Shown in pieces: positions 35,824-46,147 of a DNA stretch of 64,000 bases. Below the pieces are notes generated by a model. That model saw only the letters and a program-made list of their open reading frames with translations. It ran no database searches and was not told the DNA's origin. The translations under genes and the position numbers were made by a program. Numbering within the stretch: the stretch's first letter is position 1; the number at the start of each line of letters is the position of its first letter. Source of the stretch: Methylophilaceae bacterium (lineage in GTDB: Bacteria; Pseudomonadota; Gammaproteobacteria; Burkholderiales; Methylophilaceae); the NCBI GenBank assembly GCA_027488395.1, contig JAIYBT010000005.1:62001-126000 (forward strand), in the 5' to 3' direction.

Positions 35824-36723
35824 ATGACCACGCCCTTGCTTGAAACCCGTATTCAAAGTTTAAAAAAAATCCATCAAGGCAAAGTGCGTGATATTTACGA
35901 AGTTGATGCGCACACCATGTTGCTGGTGAGCACGGATCGTCTGAGCGCCTTTGATGTGATTTTGCCAACTGGCATTGCTCATAAGGGCGCCATGTTGACG
36001 CAAATGGCCAACTTTTGGTTTGCACATTTGGCTGAGGTGGTACCAAATCACTTGACTGGCATTGCGCCGGAAAGCGTGGTGGCCCCAGACGAGGTGGCGC
36101 AAGTGACGGGCCGTGCGGTCGTGGTCAAAAAGTTAAAAGCGTTGCCGATTGAAGCGATTGTGCGCGGTTATTTGGTGGGCAGTGGCTGGAAAGAGTATCA
36201 AGCCAAAGGTACCGTGTGCGAGATTCCCTTGCCAGCAGGCTTGCAATTGGCACAAAAACTACCACACCCTTTATTTACGCCATCGAGCAAAGCCGCGGTG
36301 GGTGAGCATGATGAAAATATCAGCATTGCCGAAGTCGAAGCATTGATCGGTGAAGCGATGACCGCGCAAGTCGCGCAAGCAGCAATCGCGCTGTACACCA
36401 AAGCAGCGGAATATTCGCTGACAAAAGGCATCATTATTGCGGATACCAAATTTGAGTTTGGTTTGGATGAGGCAGGCGTATTGCACGTGATGGATGAGGT
36501 GTTGACGCCAGATTCATCCCGTTTCTGGCCAGCTGATCAATACCAGGTTGGCGCCAATCCGCCCAGTTATGACAAACAATATGTGCGCGATTGGCTGGAA
36601 ACCTGTGACTGGAACAAAACCGCACCTGGCCCTGCATTACCTGCAGAAGTGGCGCAACGTACCTCAGAAAAATACATGGAAGCATTTTCCAAATTAACTG
36701 GTCGTCCATTGCTGGGCAGCTAA
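35824..36723 (+). CDS. purC: Phosphoribosylaminoimidazole-succinocarboxamide synthase
   Basis: The 299-residue protein, starting MTTPLLETRIQSLKKIHQGK, matches the longer (yeast-type) SAICAR synthetase. Motifs are KIHQGKVRDIYEVD, STDRLSAFDVILPTGI, VVKKLKALPIEAIVRGYLVG, IADTKFEFGLD and DEVLTPDSSRFWPADQY. It joins aspartate to CAIR in purine synthesis. A GC-rich hairpin without a T run (35733-35752) separates it from gap. The YkvA-like gene starts one base after its stop. Confidence 0.96.
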   Translation: MTTPLLETRIQSLKKIHQGKVRDIYEVDAHTMLLVSTDRLSAFDVILPTGIAHKGAMLTQMANFWFAHLAEVVPNHLTGIAPESVVAPDEVAQVTGRAVVVKKLKALPIEAIVRGYLVGSGWKEYQAKGTVCEIPLPAGLQLAQKLPHPLFTPSSKAAVGEHDENISIAEVEALIGEAMTAQVAQAAIALYTKAAEYSLTKGIIIADTKFEFGLDEAGVLHVMDEVLTPDSSRFWPADQYQVGANPPSYDKQYVRDWLETCDWNKTAPGPALPAEVAQRTSEKYMEAFSKLTGRPLLGS

Positions 36724-36724
36724 T

Positions 36725-37018
36725 ATGGGGTTTCGTGCACAATTGGCGGCGCTGGCTAAGCGCGTAAAACAAGAGTTACAGTTCTACCGTGCGTTGCAAG
36801 CGCATCCGCGTACCCCAACCCTGGCCAAGGCCCTGCTTTGGTTGGCGATCGGTTACTTAGTAATGCCTTTTGATTTAATTCCAGATTTTATCCCTGTGAT
36901 CGGCCAGTTGGATGAGTTAGTGATTATTCCATTGTTGTTGTATGGCGCGCTCAAACTGACACCAGTCGACGTGCGTGAGGCTTGCCGCTTGCAAGTCGCT
37001 AGCACAAGCGATAAATAA
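36725..37018 (+). CDS. DUF1232 (YkvA-like) membrane protein
   Basis: The 97-residue protein has the DUF1232 core KALLWLAIGYLVMPFDLIPD followed by FIPVIGQLDELVIIPLLLYG. The core comprises two hydrophobic helices with the conserved PFDLIPDFIPVIGxLDD-type signature. Its role is unknown. It begins one base after the purC stop, so it is co-transcribed and probably translationally coupled. Confidence 0.9.
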   Translation: MGFRAQLAALAKRVKQELQFYRALQAHPRTPTLAKALLWLAIGYLVMPFDLIPDFIPVIGQLDELVIIPLLLYGALKLTPVDVREACRLQVASTSDK

Positions 37019-37102
37019 AATGTTGGTAAAGCCATGCACTGTCATCTGATGCGCACAAACTTCGCCTATAATGGCGATTTTTGTTGAGATGGATGAGTAC
37101 AC

Positions 37103-37651
37103 ATGTCATTAAATTTAGTCCCAAGTGGTAGAGATTTACCCAACGATTTTAACGTAATCATCGAAATCCCAGCCAATGGGGATCCGGTGAAGTACGAAGT
37201 CGATAAAGAAAGCGGCGCATTGTTTGTGGATCGCTTCATGGGAACATCCATGCAGTATCCTTGTAACTATGGATATATCCCACATACGTTAGGCGATGAT
37301 GGTGACCCGGTGGATGTGTTAGTGATTACGCCAGTTCCCTTGTTACCTGGTGTGGTGGTGCGTTGCCGTCCGTTGGGCATGCTCAAAATGACGGATGAAG
37401 CGGGGGGTGATGCCAAAGTGTTGGCCGTACCGGTAGAGAAAGTCTGTGGCTTGTATGCCTATCAAAAATCACTGCAGGATTTATCGCCTTGGCGCTTAGA
37501 CATGATTGCGCATTTCTTTGAGCACTACAAAGATTTAGACAAAGGTAAATGGGTGAAAATCGAAGGCTGGGTCGGCGTAGAAGAAGCACATGCTGAAATT
37601 TTAGATGGCGTAAAACGTTACGATCAAGCGGAAGTAAAACCCGCTTTTTGA
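37103..37651 (+). CDS. ppa: Soluble inorganic pyrophosphatase (family I)
   Basis: The 182-residue protein has the family I signature: [42 protein letters not shown] (metal-binding Asp triad) and [14 protein letters not shown]. It hydrolyses pyrophosphate to two phosphates in the cytoplasm with Mg2+. It is convergent with the membrane pyrophosphatase hppA, and the two share a bidirectional terminator. Confidence 0.97.
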   Translation: MSLNLVPSGRDLPNDFNVIIEIPANGDPVKYEVDKESGALFVDRFMGTSMQYPCNYGYIPHTLGDDGDPVDVLVITPVPLLPGVVVRCRPLGMLKMTDEAGGDAKVLAVPVEKVCGLYAYQKSLQDLSPWRLDMIAHFFEHYKDLDKGKWVKIEGWVGVEEAHAEILDGVKRYDQAEVKPAF

Positions 37652-37671
37652 AATGATAGTGGTCCAGTATA

Positions 37672-37699
37672 AAAAAAGTCGGCGCAAGCCGACTTTTTT
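37672..37699. terminator. Bidirectional terminator between ppa and hppA
   Basis: The stem AAAAAGTCGGC / GCCGACTTTTT with a GCAA loop is flanked by an A run on one side and a T run on the other. Confidence 0.92.
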
Positions 37700-37715
37700 A
37701 TTGGCAGATGCTTTG

Positions 37716-39746
37716 TTAATGCAACAGCGGCACGATTAACAATGCCACAATGTTAATGATTTTAATCAAAGGATTCACCGCTGGGCCGGCCGTGTCTTTG
37801 TAAGGGTCGCCCACGGTATCGCCCGTCACCGCCGCTTTGTGCGTCTCTGAACCCTTGCCACCATGATGACCGTCTTCAATGTATTTTTTGGCGTTGTCCC
37901 ATGCGCCTCCGCCTGTACACATAGAAATGGCCACAAATAAGCCAGTCACAATGGTGCCCATCAGCAAGCCACCTAACGCAATCGGGCCCAATATCAAGCC
38001 CACCAAAATGGGCGCGGCTACGGGCAATAACGAAGGTAACATCATTTCTTTAATGGCGGCGGTGGTGAGCATATCCACTGCTTTGCCGTATTCAGGTTTG
38101 GCTGTGCCTTCCATGATGCCTTTGATGTCTCTAAATTGACGCCGCACTTCCTCTACTACGCTGCCCGCGGCGCGGCCGACCGCTTCCATTGCCATCGCCG
38201 CAAATAGATAAGGAATTAAGCCACCAATAAATAGGCCTATGATCACTCTAGGGTCACTTAAGTCAAAGTTAGCGGTGATGCCAGCGCTTTCTAGTTTGTG
38301 CGTGTAATCGGCAAACAATACCAATGAGGCCAAGCCTGCTGAACCAATGGCGTAACCTTTGGTGACCGCTTTGGTCGTATTGCCCACGGCATCGAGAGGA
38401 TCGGTCACTTCGCGCACGCTACTTGGTAGTTCGGCCATTTCCGCAATACCACCCGCGTTATCAGTGATGGGGCCGTAAGCATCTAAAGCCACCACGATGC
38501 CCGCCATGCTCAGCATGGCCATGGCAGCAATGGCAACGCCATATAAGCCCGCCAAATAAAAGGCGAGATAAATAGCCAAGCACACCGAAAGCACGGGTAA
38601 GGCAGTCGATTTCATCGAGATGCCGATACCGGCAATGATATTCGTGGCATGGCCTGTGGTGGAGGCCTGTGCAACGTGTTGCACAGGCGCATAGTCGGTG
38701 CCAGTGTAATATTCGGTGATCCATACTAAGGCAGCCGTTAAGCCAAGGCCCACAGCACAAGCACCAAATAAAGCCAACGAGCTAACCGTCACTGCATCAT
38801 GGGTGTAGCCTTGCGGAAACACGTATTGCGTCACAAAATAAAATGCAATCAGTGATAAGCCCCCCGCTACCGCCAAGCCTTTGTATAACGCGGGCATAAC
38901 ATTTTTCATGCCAGGCGAGGCTTTTACAAAAAAACAGCCGATGATAGAGGCGATGATGGACACCGCGCCTAACAATAAGGGATAGGTAATGCCGCTAGTG
39001 CCCGCTTCGGTCACCATTAAGCTGCCAAGCACCATGGTGGCGATCAGGGTCACTGCATAGGTTTCAAATAAATCTGCCGCCATGCCCGCGCAATCGCCTA
39101 CGTTATCCCCTACATTGTCAGCAATCACCGCTGGGTTACGCGGATCGTCTTCTGGGATGCCTGCCTCGACTTTACCCACTAAGTCTGCGCCGACATCCGC
39201 GCCCTTGGTAAAAATGCCGCCACCCAGACGCGCAAAAATCGAAATTAAGGAAGAGCCAAAGGCAAAGCCGATCAATGGGTTTAAGTCGGTGGCTTTCTCC
39301 GCGCCTAAGTACAGATAAAACACCGTGACCCCTAACAGCCCTAAGCCTACAACAAGCATGCCAGTGACAGCGCCGCCCTTAAAAGCAACATCGAGTGCCG
39401 CACCGATGCCATGGGTGGCCGCTTGCGCGGTACGCACATTGGCTTTGACAGACACATGCATGCCAATAAAGCCACAAGCGCCTGACAGCACCGCGCCCAA
39501 CACAAAGCCTATGGCGGTGTTGATGTTTAAAAATAATCCGATCAAGACCATGATGACGATACCGACCAAGGCAATGGTTTTATATTGTCGAGAAAGATAG
39601 GCCGCAGCCCCTTGTTGAATAGCCCCTGCAATTTCTTGCATGCGTGCATTGCCCGCGGGTAACCCAGAAATCCATTTGCTCATGACTACACCGTACAGTA
39701 CTGCCAAAACCGCTGCACAGATGGCTAACATTAGTGCGACTGACAT
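37716..39746 (-). CDS. hppA: Membrane-bound proton-translocating pyrophosphatase
   Basis: The 676-residue, roughly 16-helix membrane pump uses pyrophosphate hydrolysis to move protons. The active-site motif is [20 protein letters not shown], with [20 protein letters not shown] after it. A third acidic site is in [17 protein letters not shown]. The position that distinguishes K+-independent enzymes carries Lys ([16 protein letters not shown]), so this is predicted to be K+-independent and H+-pumping. AGGAG precedes the ATG. Pumping would recover energy from pyrophosphate that the convergent ppa gene would waste. Confidence 0.96.
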   Translation of the reverse strand: MSVALMLAICAAVLAVLYGVVMSKWISGLPAGNARMQEIAGAIQQGAAAYLSRQYKTIALVGIVIMVLIGLFLNINTAIGFVLGAVLSGACGFIGMHVSVKANVRTAQAATHGIGAALDVAFKGGAVTGMLVVGLGLLGVTVFYLYLGAEKATDLNPLIGFAFGSSLISIFARLGGGIFTKGADVGADLVGKVEAGIPEDDPRNPAVIADNVGDNVGDCAGMAADLFETYAVTLIATMVLGSLMVTEAGTSGITYPLLLGAVSIIASIIGCFFVKASPGMKNVMPALYKGLAVAGGLSLIAFYFVTQYVFPQGYTHDAVTVSSLALFGACAVGLGLTAALVWITEYYTGTDYAPVQHVAQASTTGHATNIIAGIGISMKSTALPVLSVCLAIYLAFYLAGLYGVAIAAMAMLSMAGIVVALDAYGPITDNAGGIAEMAELPSSVREVTDPLDAVGNTTKAVTKGYAIGSAGLASLVLFADYTHKLESAGITANFDLSDPRVIIGLFIGGLIPYLFAAMAMEAVGRAAGSVVEEVRRQFRDIKGIMEGTAKPEYGKAVDMLTTAAIKEMMLPSLLPVAAPILVGLILGPIALGGLLMGTIVTGLFVAISMCTGGGAWDNAKKYIEDGHHGGKGSETHKAAVTGDTVGDPYKDTAGPAVNPLIKIINIVALLIVPLLH

Positions 39747-39784
39747 GACTTCTCCTGTTCTTGAAGATGCTTCAAATAAGTGTT

Positions 39785-39814
39785 GTGATACTCTCCCCCT
39801 GGAACACCTGTCAA
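39785..39814 (-). promoter_or_regulatory. Candidate sigma-70 promoter of hppA
   Basis: On the minus strand a perfect TTGACA (39814-39809) is followed after 18 nt by TATCAC (39790-39785), about 40 bp before the start codon. Confidence 0.5.
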
Positions 39815-39911
39815 CATTGTGAATAAAATGTAACAGATTGGTGCATTATTGCACTATAAAAGGGCATCTACAAGGTGGCTTGGGTGGCGGGCAACCGCGG
39901 CCTAATCAGGC

Positions 39912-40352
39912 CTAACGTTGGTGACGAATAAAGCGTTGTAATGCTTGTTTGAGTGCGTCGTTTTCGATGGTGTCCGCACAGTTGGCGAGCGCTGATAAAG
40001 CGTGTGACGAAGGTGCTTGAATGCGTTTTTGTTTGGCTTTGGGCTGGGATTTTACTTGCACTTTGACCTTAATTGCGTTAAGGTTTAAGCCTTTGATTTT
40101 GCTTGTTTTTCGGTTGAAATCATGCAGTTTTGTGACCAAAGTAGCTTCTAGTAATTTGATTCTACTGGCCACCGCACCAGACGATACGTGAAGAATGAGT
40201 TGACCGTGTTCCAACGCCAACACTTGGCTCAAGTGTTGATACTCGGGGGCCGTTAACTGCCACAGCTGCTGCAATCGCTCACGACTATCCGCCTCTAGCA
40301 GTAGCGGCTTGAGCGCTTGATGATTGCGAAAAATGTGATTAATTTTAAACAT
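39912..40352 (-). CDS. DUF721 (DciA-like) protein
   Basis: The start at 40352 (MFKINHIFRNHQALKPLL) is chosen by domain content; the frame continues 18 codons further up without a good site. The 146-residue protein has the DUF721 strand pattern LTAPEYQHLSQVLALEHGQL and LILHVSSGAVASRIKLLEA. It then has a basic linker and a helical tail. DUF721/DciA proteins load the replicative helicase in bacteria without DnaC. Here, as in other betaproteobacteria, it stands divergent from the M23 peptidase and secA genes. Confidence 0.8.
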   Translation of the reverse strand: MFKINHIFRNHQALKPLLLEADSRERLQQLWQLTAPEYQHLSQVLALEHGQLILHVSSGAVASRIKLLEATLVTKLHDFNRKTSKIKGLNLNAIKVKVQVKSQPKAKQKRIQAPSSHALSALANCADTIENDALKQALQRFIRHQR

Positions 40353-40433
40353 AGAGCGACCACGGTTGAGCCGCTTTATTTTACACCAGCATGACGATGC
40401 ATCCATGTTTTCGGTGATAACTACGGATACACC

Positions 40434-41372
40434 ATGATAAATATCATTATTGTTTCAGAAAAAATGGCCAAGCCAAAAACACTCACGGTGTTTGAAACCT
40501 TAGCCTTAGCGTTTGCCTTAATCCTCGTACCAGTGATTTTGACGTTACTATTTATTACGCCACAACAAGCGATTAAAGCGCAAGGCGTCAAAGCCATGCT
40601 GCCGCCCCATTTGCGTGGCGCGATGCTATCGACCCAACACCATATTGATGCTTACGCAAAACAAATCGGCGAATTACAAGCCCGCATTATGCGCCTTGAT
40701 GCGCAAAATCAGCGCCTGTCCAAAATTGCGGGCATTAAACCAAGCAATGCGCCGATTAACCAGCGCACGCCGCTGACTCAACCAAACGGTCAAACCAATT
40801 CAAACAGCCAAGCCAATCCAAATGGTCAAGGCGGTCCGCAAATCAAAGATCGGCCACTGAGCGAACCAGAATTGCAAGCTACCCTCGAAAACATGTCCGC
40901 AGAATTAGACGCTCGCGATGAATACCAAGGCAAAATCGAAGCCAATTTATTACTCAAAACCGTATTACGCGACATGTTGCCTAACAGTAGTCCGGTTGAA
41001 GTTGCATTTAGCTCCTCCAGCTTTGGATGGCGGATTGATCCTGTGAGTGGTCATCGTGCATTCCATGAGGGCTTGGATTTTCCTGCAGAAGTCGGCACCA
41101 CGATTTTAGCCGCAGCAGATGGCATCGTAACCCAAGCGGTGGCGACCCCTGATTATGGTTATTTAATTAAAGTCGAGCATGGTTCTGGGCTAGAGACACG
41201 TTATGCACATTGTTCACGCATGTTGGTGAATGCTGGCGAACGGGTGGTCAAAGGCCAAAAAATTGCGTTGGTGGGGAGCACTGGCCGCTCTACTGGTCCG
41301 CATTTGCATTATGAGATTCGTTTGAACGGACATTCCCTAGATCCACGTGAATACTTGAAAAATACAAGTTAG
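40434..41372 (+). CDS. M23-family peptidoglycan endopeptidase, membrane-anchored
   Basis: The 312-residue protein has one N-terminal membrane helix (LALAFALILVPVILTLLFIT), a coiled coil (IGELQARIMRLDAQNQRLS) and a Gln/Asn-rich linker. The LytM/M23 domain follows: HEGLDFPAEVGTTILAAADG, YAHCSRMLVNAGERVVKGQ and STGPHLHYEIRLNG. The zinc ligands H-x3-D and H-x-H are present, so it is probably active. It cuts peptide cross-links in the cell wall. It lies 108 bp before secA. A second ATG ten codons in (MAKPKTL) is an alternative start. Confidence 0.92.
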   Translation: MINIIIVSEKMAKPKTLTVFETLALAFALILVPVILTLLFITPQQAIKAQGVKAMLPPHLRGAMLSTQHHIDAYAKQIGELQARIMRLDAQNQRLSKIAGIKPSNAPINQRTPLTQPNGQTNSNSQANPNGQGGPQIKDRPLSEPELQATLENMSAELDARDEYQGKIEANLLLKTVLRDMLPNSSPVEVAFSSSSFGWRIDPVSGHRAFHEGLDFPAEVGTTILAAADGIVTQAVATPDYGYLIKVEHGSGLETRYAHCSRMLVNAGERVVKGQKIALVGSTGRSTGPHLHYEIRLNGHSLDPREYLKNTS

Positions 41373-41480
41373 CCTTAAATCATTGTTAGCAATGTAATAT
41401 TCGAGACATTTGCGTCGGATATCTTATACAATCTCGCTTTATTTCTTTTAATACCGCGCACGCGGAAATCGGTGTGACTC

Positions 41481-44210
41481 ATGTTAGCCTCGTTGTTTAG
41501 AAAATTTTTTGGTAGCCGTAACGATCGGCTGGTCAAGCAATATCAACAAACTGTTAAGCAAATCAATGCACTTGAGCCATCCATACAGGCTTTGACGGAT
41601 GAAGCGTTGCGTGCAAAAACAGAGGAATTTAAACTGCGCCATCAGCAAGGCGAATCACTAGAAAAGTTGTTACCAGAGGCGTTTGCCGTGGTACGAGAGG
41701 GTAGTCAGCGCGCGTTGGGGATGCGTCATTTTGACGTACAGTTGATCGGTGGCATGGTCCTGAATGCAGGCAAAATCGCCGAAATGCGCACGGGCGAGGG
41801 TAAAACGTTGGTGGCAACGCTGCCGACCTACCTCAATGCCATCACAGGTAAAGGCGTCCATGTGGTCACGGTCAACGATTACTTGGCTAAACGTGATGCC
41901 GAATGGATGGGCAAGCTGTATACGTTTCTTGGCTTGACGGTGGGCATTAATTTATCGCAAATGCCGCACGATGCGAAACAGCAAGCGTATGCCGCAGACA
42001 TTACCTACGGCACCAACAATGAATTTGGTTTTGATTACCTGCGCGACAATATGGTGTTCAGTAAAGATGAGCGGGTACAACGACCGTTACACTATGCTTT
42101 AGTCGATGAAGTGGACTCGATTTTAATTGATGAAGCGCGTACCCCTCTGATTATTTCTGGGCAAGCTGAGCATAGTGTCGATTTATATGGCGCGATTAAT
42201 CAAGTGGCCAAACAACTCGTACGTCAAACCGAAGAAGAAGGCGCTGGCGATTTTTGGGTGGATGAAAAAGCACAAAATGTCAACATGAGCGAGTCTGGCC
42301 ACGAGCACGCAGAACAATTATTAGAGCAAAGTGGTTTATTGCCAGCGGGCTCTAGTCTATATGAGCCCGCCAATATTACTCTGGTACATCACTTGTATGC
42401 CTCGTTGCGCGCGCAGAATTTATATCATCGCGATCAACATTATGTCGTCCGTCAGGGTGAAATCGTCATTGTTGATGAGTTTTCGGGGCGGATGATGCCT
42501 GGGCGTCGCTGGTCAGATGGCTTGCACCAAGCAGTAGAAGCCAAAGAAGGCGTGACGGTGCAAAAAGAAAACCAAACACTGGCTTCGATTACCTTCCAAA
42601 ACTATTTCCGTATGTATGAAAAGTTAAGCGGGATGACGGGGACTGCGGATACTGAGGCCTACGAATTTAACCAGATTTACGGCCTTGAAACGGTCGTGAT
42701 TCCTACCCATAGACTTGTGCAACGTCTCGATGCCATGGACAAGGTCTACCGCACTGGCATGGAAAAATACAAGGCGGTGATTGAGGACATTAAACAATGT
42801 CAGGCCAAAGGTCAGCCCGTATTAGTAGGTACCACCTCCATTGAAAACTCAGAATTGATCTCACGCTTGCTCACTGAAGCCAAGCTTGAGCACCAAGTGC
42901 TAAATGCCAAACAACATGAGCGTGAGGCGACCATCGTGGCGGAAGCAGGTCGCCCGGGCGTGATTACGATTGCAACGAATATGGCAGGCCGCGGAACAGA
43001 CATTGTGCTGGGTGGTAACCCCGAAAGCGACATTCATACGGTCAATAGCGATAGCCAATTAAGTGATGCCGATAAAGCCAGCAACATTGCCCAGTTAAAA
43101 GCGGAGTGGCAACAACGCCACGATGCAGTGTTGGCGGCAGGTGGTTTACATATTATTGGTACTGAGCGCCATGAGTCGCGTCGCGTGGACAATCAACTGC
43201 GCGGTCGTTCCGGTCGTCAAGGTGACCCGGGTTCTAGCCGTTTTTATCTATCACTTGAAGATCAATTATTAAGGATTTTCTCGGGCGAGCGCGTTGCTGC
43301 CATCATGACACGTTTGAATATGCCCGAGGGCGAAGCGATTGAGCATGCGATGGTGACGCGTGCCATTGAAAATGCACAACGCAAGGTAGAAGGCCGCAAC
43401 TTTGATATTCGTAAACAATTGCTTGAATACGATGATGTGTCTAATGACCAACGTAAAGTCATTTATGAGCAGCGTAATGAGTTGCTTGAATCGGTAGACG
43501 TTGGCAATACCATCCGTGCCATGCGTGAGGATGTGGTCAATAGCACGTTCAAAGCCTATATCCCGCCAGGCAGTGTCGAAGAGCAATGGGATACGGCAGG
43601 GCTAGAGCAAGCCTTGCAGACTGAGCTCAATATGCAATTGCCTGTTGGCGCATGGTTAGAGGAAAATCCCGATTTGCACGAGGAAACTTTGCGTGAGCGT
43701 ATTTTAACTGCGGCCAACGAAACCTATGCAGGTAAAGAGGCGATGGCGGGCGATGACAATATGCGCAATTTTGAGCGTGCGGTCATGTTGCAAAGCTTAG
43801 ATAACCATTGGCGTGAACATTTGGCGGCGTTGGATCACTTACGACAAGGCATACATTTGCGTTCGTATGCGCAAAAAAACCCCAAACAAGAGTACAAACG
43901 AGAAGCCTTTGAATTGTTTGAATCCTTGTTGAACACGGTAAAAAGTGAAGTCACTAAAATTACCATGCAAGTGCAAGTGCGCTCACGTGAAGAGCTGGAA
44001 GAGGAAGAGCGTCGCGCCGAAGCGGCACTGCGTACTTCAGATGTAGGTAATGTGCAATTTCAACATACCGATTATGACAGTGCTTTAAGCAATCCAGCGG
44101 CGGCAACCGAACAGCCAGCATTGCCAGAGGGCGTGCGTGTAGGCCGTAACGATCCTTGCCCCTGTGGCTCAGGCAAACGCTTTAAAAATTGTCATGGCGC
44201 ATTGGCTTAG
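41481..44210 (+). CDS. secA: Preprotein translocase ATPase SecA
   Basis: The 909-residue length is normal for proteobacterial SecA. Motifs are Walker [24 protein letters not shown]-like [34 protein letters not shown], and [16 protein letters not shown] in the second ATPase lobe. The C-terminal zinc motif is [17 protein letters not shown], used with SecB. It drives proteins through SecYEG. All exported proteins in this window with Sec signal peptides depend on it. Confidence 0.98.
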   Translation: MLASLFRKFFGSRNDRLVKQYQQTVKQINALEPSIQALTDEALRAKTEEFKLRHQQGESLEKLLPEAFAVVREGSQRALGMRHFDVQLIGGMVLNAGKIAEMRTGEGKTLVATLPTYLNAITGKGVHVVTVNDYLAKRDAEWMGKLYTFLGLTVGINLSQMPHDAKQQAYAADITYGTNNEFGFDYLRDNMVFSKDERVQRPLHYALVDEVDSILIDEARTPLIISGQAEHSVDLYGAINQVAKQLVRQTEEEGAGDFWVDEKAQNVNMSESGHEHAEQLLEQSGLLPAGSSLYEPANITLVHHLYASLRAQNLYHRDQHYVVRQGEIVIVDEFSGRMMPGRRWSDGLHQAVEAKEGVTVQKENQTLASITFQNYFRMYEKLSGMTGTADTEAYEFNQIYGLETVVIPTHRLVQRLDAMDKVYRTGMEKYKAVIEDIKQCQAKGQPVLVGTTSIENSELISRLLTEAKLEHQVLNAKQHEREATIVAEAGRPGVITIATNMAGRGTDIVLGGNPESDIHTVNSDSQLSDADKASNIAQLKAEWQQRHDAVLAAGGLHIIGTERHESRRVDNQLRGRSGRQGDPGSSRFYLSLEDQLLRIFSGERVAAIMTRLNMPEGEAIEHAMVTRAIENAQRKVEGRNFDIRKQLLEYDDVSNDQRKVIYEQRNELLESVDVGNTIRAMREDVVNSTFKAYIPPGSVEEQWDTAGLEQALQTELNMQLPVGAWLEENPDLHEETLRERILTAANETYAGKEAMAGDDNMRNFERAVMLQSLDNHWREHLAALDHLRQGIHLRSYAQKNPKQEYKREAFELFESLLNTVKSEVTKITMQVQVRSREELEEEERRAEAALRTSDVGNVQFQHTDYDSALSNPAAATEQPALPEGVRVGRNDPCPCGSGKRFKNCHGALA

Positions 44211-44248
44211 GGCCCAAATGCTGCCTAACTTCCATGAAGGAAACCAAC

Positions 44249-44431
44249 ATGAGTGAACAAGAAGTCGCTTCGCCTTGCATCGGTGTTTGTACCATTGATG
44301 ATGTCACCGGATTTTGCCAAGGCTGTTTTCGCACCATTGAAGAAATTCAAGGCTGGTGGGATCTAGACAACATCGCAAAAGCGGCCATTGTGACGCAAGC
44401 ATCGGAACGCGAATCAGCCGCTTTTGATTAA
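44249..44431 (+). CDS. DUF1289 small Cys-rich protein
   Basis: The 60-residue protein, starting 38 bp after secA with AAGGAA 8 nt upstream, has the DUF1289 signature SPCIGVCTIDDVTGFCQGCF followed by RTIEEIQGWWDLD. The four cysteines probably bind a metal. Its function is unknown. It may be read from the secA transcript. Confidence 0.9.
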   Translation: MSEQEVASPCIGVCTIDDVTGFCQGCFRTIEEIQGWWDLDNIAKAAIVTQASERESAAFD

Positions 44432-44439
44432 ATCTTAGC

Positions 44440-44481
44440 CCACTGTCGTCGCTTAAAGCATATGCTTAAGGGCGGCAGTGG
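44440..44481. other. Long imperfect hairpin after the DUF1289 gene
   Basis: CCACTGTCGTC-GCTTAA pairs with TTAAG-GGCGGCAGTGG (G-U pairs and one bulge) around a loop containing GCATATGC. No T run follows, so it is not a standard terminator. The rest of 44432-44731 shows no gene. Confidence 0.45.
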
Positions 44482-44731
44482 ACGATGACCCAAGCAATGC
44501 AAAAATAAGATAATACCCAACGCTGCGTTTTGCTTGGTCTGTCTCCCGTATCACCCCCCCATACCTTTGCTGCTGTACAGCATTCAATTCCATCAAACAC
44601 AGAATTAAATTCACCCCTTAAACATAGGAATGTAAGGGCTTGCAGGATATGCATGACTGCAGTGATGGCATTCACGCAATGATGTTGCGTGATGCGCAAT
44701 GTTAGATGCGATTGTGCGGACTGTTCGCGAC

Positions 44732-44995
44732 TTAGGGTTGACTGTCTGGTTTGATGGATGCCATTTGACGTGCAATGCGTTCTTTGGCTTCAATGGATAA
44801 GGTAACGTCGGTCTGTGCCAGCGTGTCTTTTTGTAACGCAGCCAATTGCTTGCGTATCCAACGTAGTTGCGAGGCATACCTGCGGCAATAGACGCAGATT
44901 AATAAATGCAAACGCACCGCAAATCGCTCACGCCAGGTGAGCGGGCGATCGAGTGATTTTGAAACTAATTGACTGGATTGTTTGCAACTTAACAT
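44732..44995 (-). CDS. Putative zinc-finger anti-sigma factor
   Basis: The 87-residue protein has the anti-sigma zinc-finger arrangement: MLSCKQSSQLVSKSLDRPLT at the start, then RFAVRLHLLICVYCRRYASQL (His-x3-Cys-x2-Cys). No membrane helix follows, so it would be a short soluble type. It begins 16 bp after the sigma-factor gene, the usual sigma/anti-sigma order. Zinc or redox state may control release of the sigma factor; that is inference from the family. Confidence 0.78.
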   Translation of the reverse strand: MLSCKQSSQLVSKSLDRPLTWRERFAVRLHLLICVYCRRYASQLRWIRKQLAALQKDTLAQTDVTLSIEAKERIARQMASIKPDSQP

Positions 44996-45011
44996 AGGTG
45001 TTTTGATTGGT

Positions 45012-45554
45012 TTACCAATTTAACTCGATACATTTTCTTAAGCCCATACGGGCACGATACAACATCACCCAAGCATTGGTCGTAGTGATGTTCAGTGCCT
45101 TACAAATTTCTTCGTTTTCCATTTCGTCAATGTCACGCATGCTAAAAATAGTTGCCAATGCCGTGGGTAGCCGCGATAAACATTGTTGCAAGATTTGTAA
45201 AAATTGCTTTTGTTCCAATGCTTGATGTGGAATATCCCAGGCTAAAGGTTGCTCCGCCCAGTGGCCTGATTCATCGAAGAAATCATCCATCGACGCATCG
45301 GCTTCAACCATCAATTCAGAGGCAGGAATTTCCCGCATATGCCGACGCATCACATCAATGATTTTATGTTTCAAAATACCAGTAAGCCAAGTACGCGCAC
45401 TTGACTGCGCTTCAAAGCTAGGATTTTTAATGGCGGCTAACATGGTTTCTTGAACGACATCCTCGGCGAGATGCGGATCACGCAACCGTGACAGGGCAAA
45501 GCGATATAAATAATCGCCGTGTTCGGTTAACCATTCATGCCCATGATTGTTCAT
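45012..45554 (-). CDS. ECF-type RNA polymerase sigma factor
   Basis: The start at 45554 (MNNHGHEWLTEHGDYLYRFA) gives 180 residues. Region 2 is seen in YLYRFALSRLRDPHLAEDVV and QETMLAAIKNPSF. Region 4 is in LSRLPTALATIFSMRDIDEM and CKALNITTTNAWVMLYRARM. Between them is an acidic insert (ADASMDDFFDESGHW). It would direct transcription of a small stress regulon; its promoter sequence is not identified here. Its downstream neighbour is the likely anti-sigma factor. Confidence 0.92.
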   Translation of the reverse strand: MNNHGHEWLTEHGDYLYRFALSRLRDPHLAEDVVQETMLAAIKNPSFEAQSSARTWLTGILKHKIIDVMRRHMREIPASELMVEADASMDDFFDESGHWAEQPLAWDIPHQALEQKQFLQILQQCLSRLPTALATIFSMRDIDEMENEEICKALNITTTNAWVMLYRARMGLRKCIELNW

Positions 45555-45686
45555 AGGTGATATTGAAGCATATCTGGTATCAAGGCGTACACTGCAATAT
45601 GCGCAAACCTTGTGCAAATAGTACGAACACACTATGTTTGTAGTTGATCATGACCAACACCTTGAGGCAGCAAGCGGTATCGAGGG

Positions 45687-46139
45687 TTATTGTTCTGCAT
45701 GTGGTGTTCCAGCGCGCGTTTCAATCAATTGCAAGTAATGTGCGGCATCTAAGCCTGTTTGATTTTTTTGCGCTAACCAAATTGTTTCTGCTAAACACTC
45801 TAACAAGGCATGTTGCGCTGTGTGTTCCTCTTGATAGGCGGTACACAATTTTCCATAGGCTTGGGTGATGCCGATGGGCTGATTAATGCTGACTTGTTCT
45901 TGGATCGATAAGTGTAAACTCATATGCAAAAATGGGTTCGTTTCTCCCATTTCCGGGAAATACGCTTGGTGTAAGTAGCGCTCGGCCGCAGCGAGGATTG
46001 GTTGGTATTCTGGGTGCATATGAATAATATTCACTGCCATTTTTTCTAATGCAGTGAGCACCTGCTGTTGTTGAAACTTAGCATAAGCATCAAAGAAAAA
46101 ATGCCTCACTTCATCGCGTGATGGATTAAATAGTGCCAT
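45687..46139 (-). CDS. DUF1841 family protein
   Basis: The 150-residue protein has the family pattern NPSRDEVRHFFFDAYAKFQQ at the start, then MHPEYQPILA and NPFLHMSLHLSIQEQVSINQ, with conserved His residues. It is cytoplasmic and helical, of unknown function. It begins 8 bp after nth and appears to be the last gene of the rnf-nth operon. Confidence 0.85.
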   Translation of the reverse strand: MALFNPSRDEVRHFFFDAYAKFQQQQVLTALEKMAVNIIHMHPEYQPILAAAERYLHQAYFPEMGETNPFLHMSLHLSIQEQVSINQPIGITQAYGKLCTAYQEEHTAQHALLECLAETIWLAQKNQTGLDAAHYLQLIETRAGTPHAEQ

Positions 46140-46147
46140 AGAGAAAC

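Noticed and set aside
44551-44566. Run of C (cacccccccatacc) resembling the palindrome arm
   Set aside because: It has no matching G-run or TGTT core, and no -10 hexamer at the conserved distance.
44466-44877. Minus-strand frames of 77-88 codons overlapping the anti-sigma region
   Set aside because: They overlap the better-supported anti-sigma gene, lack good starts, and have no family resemblance.
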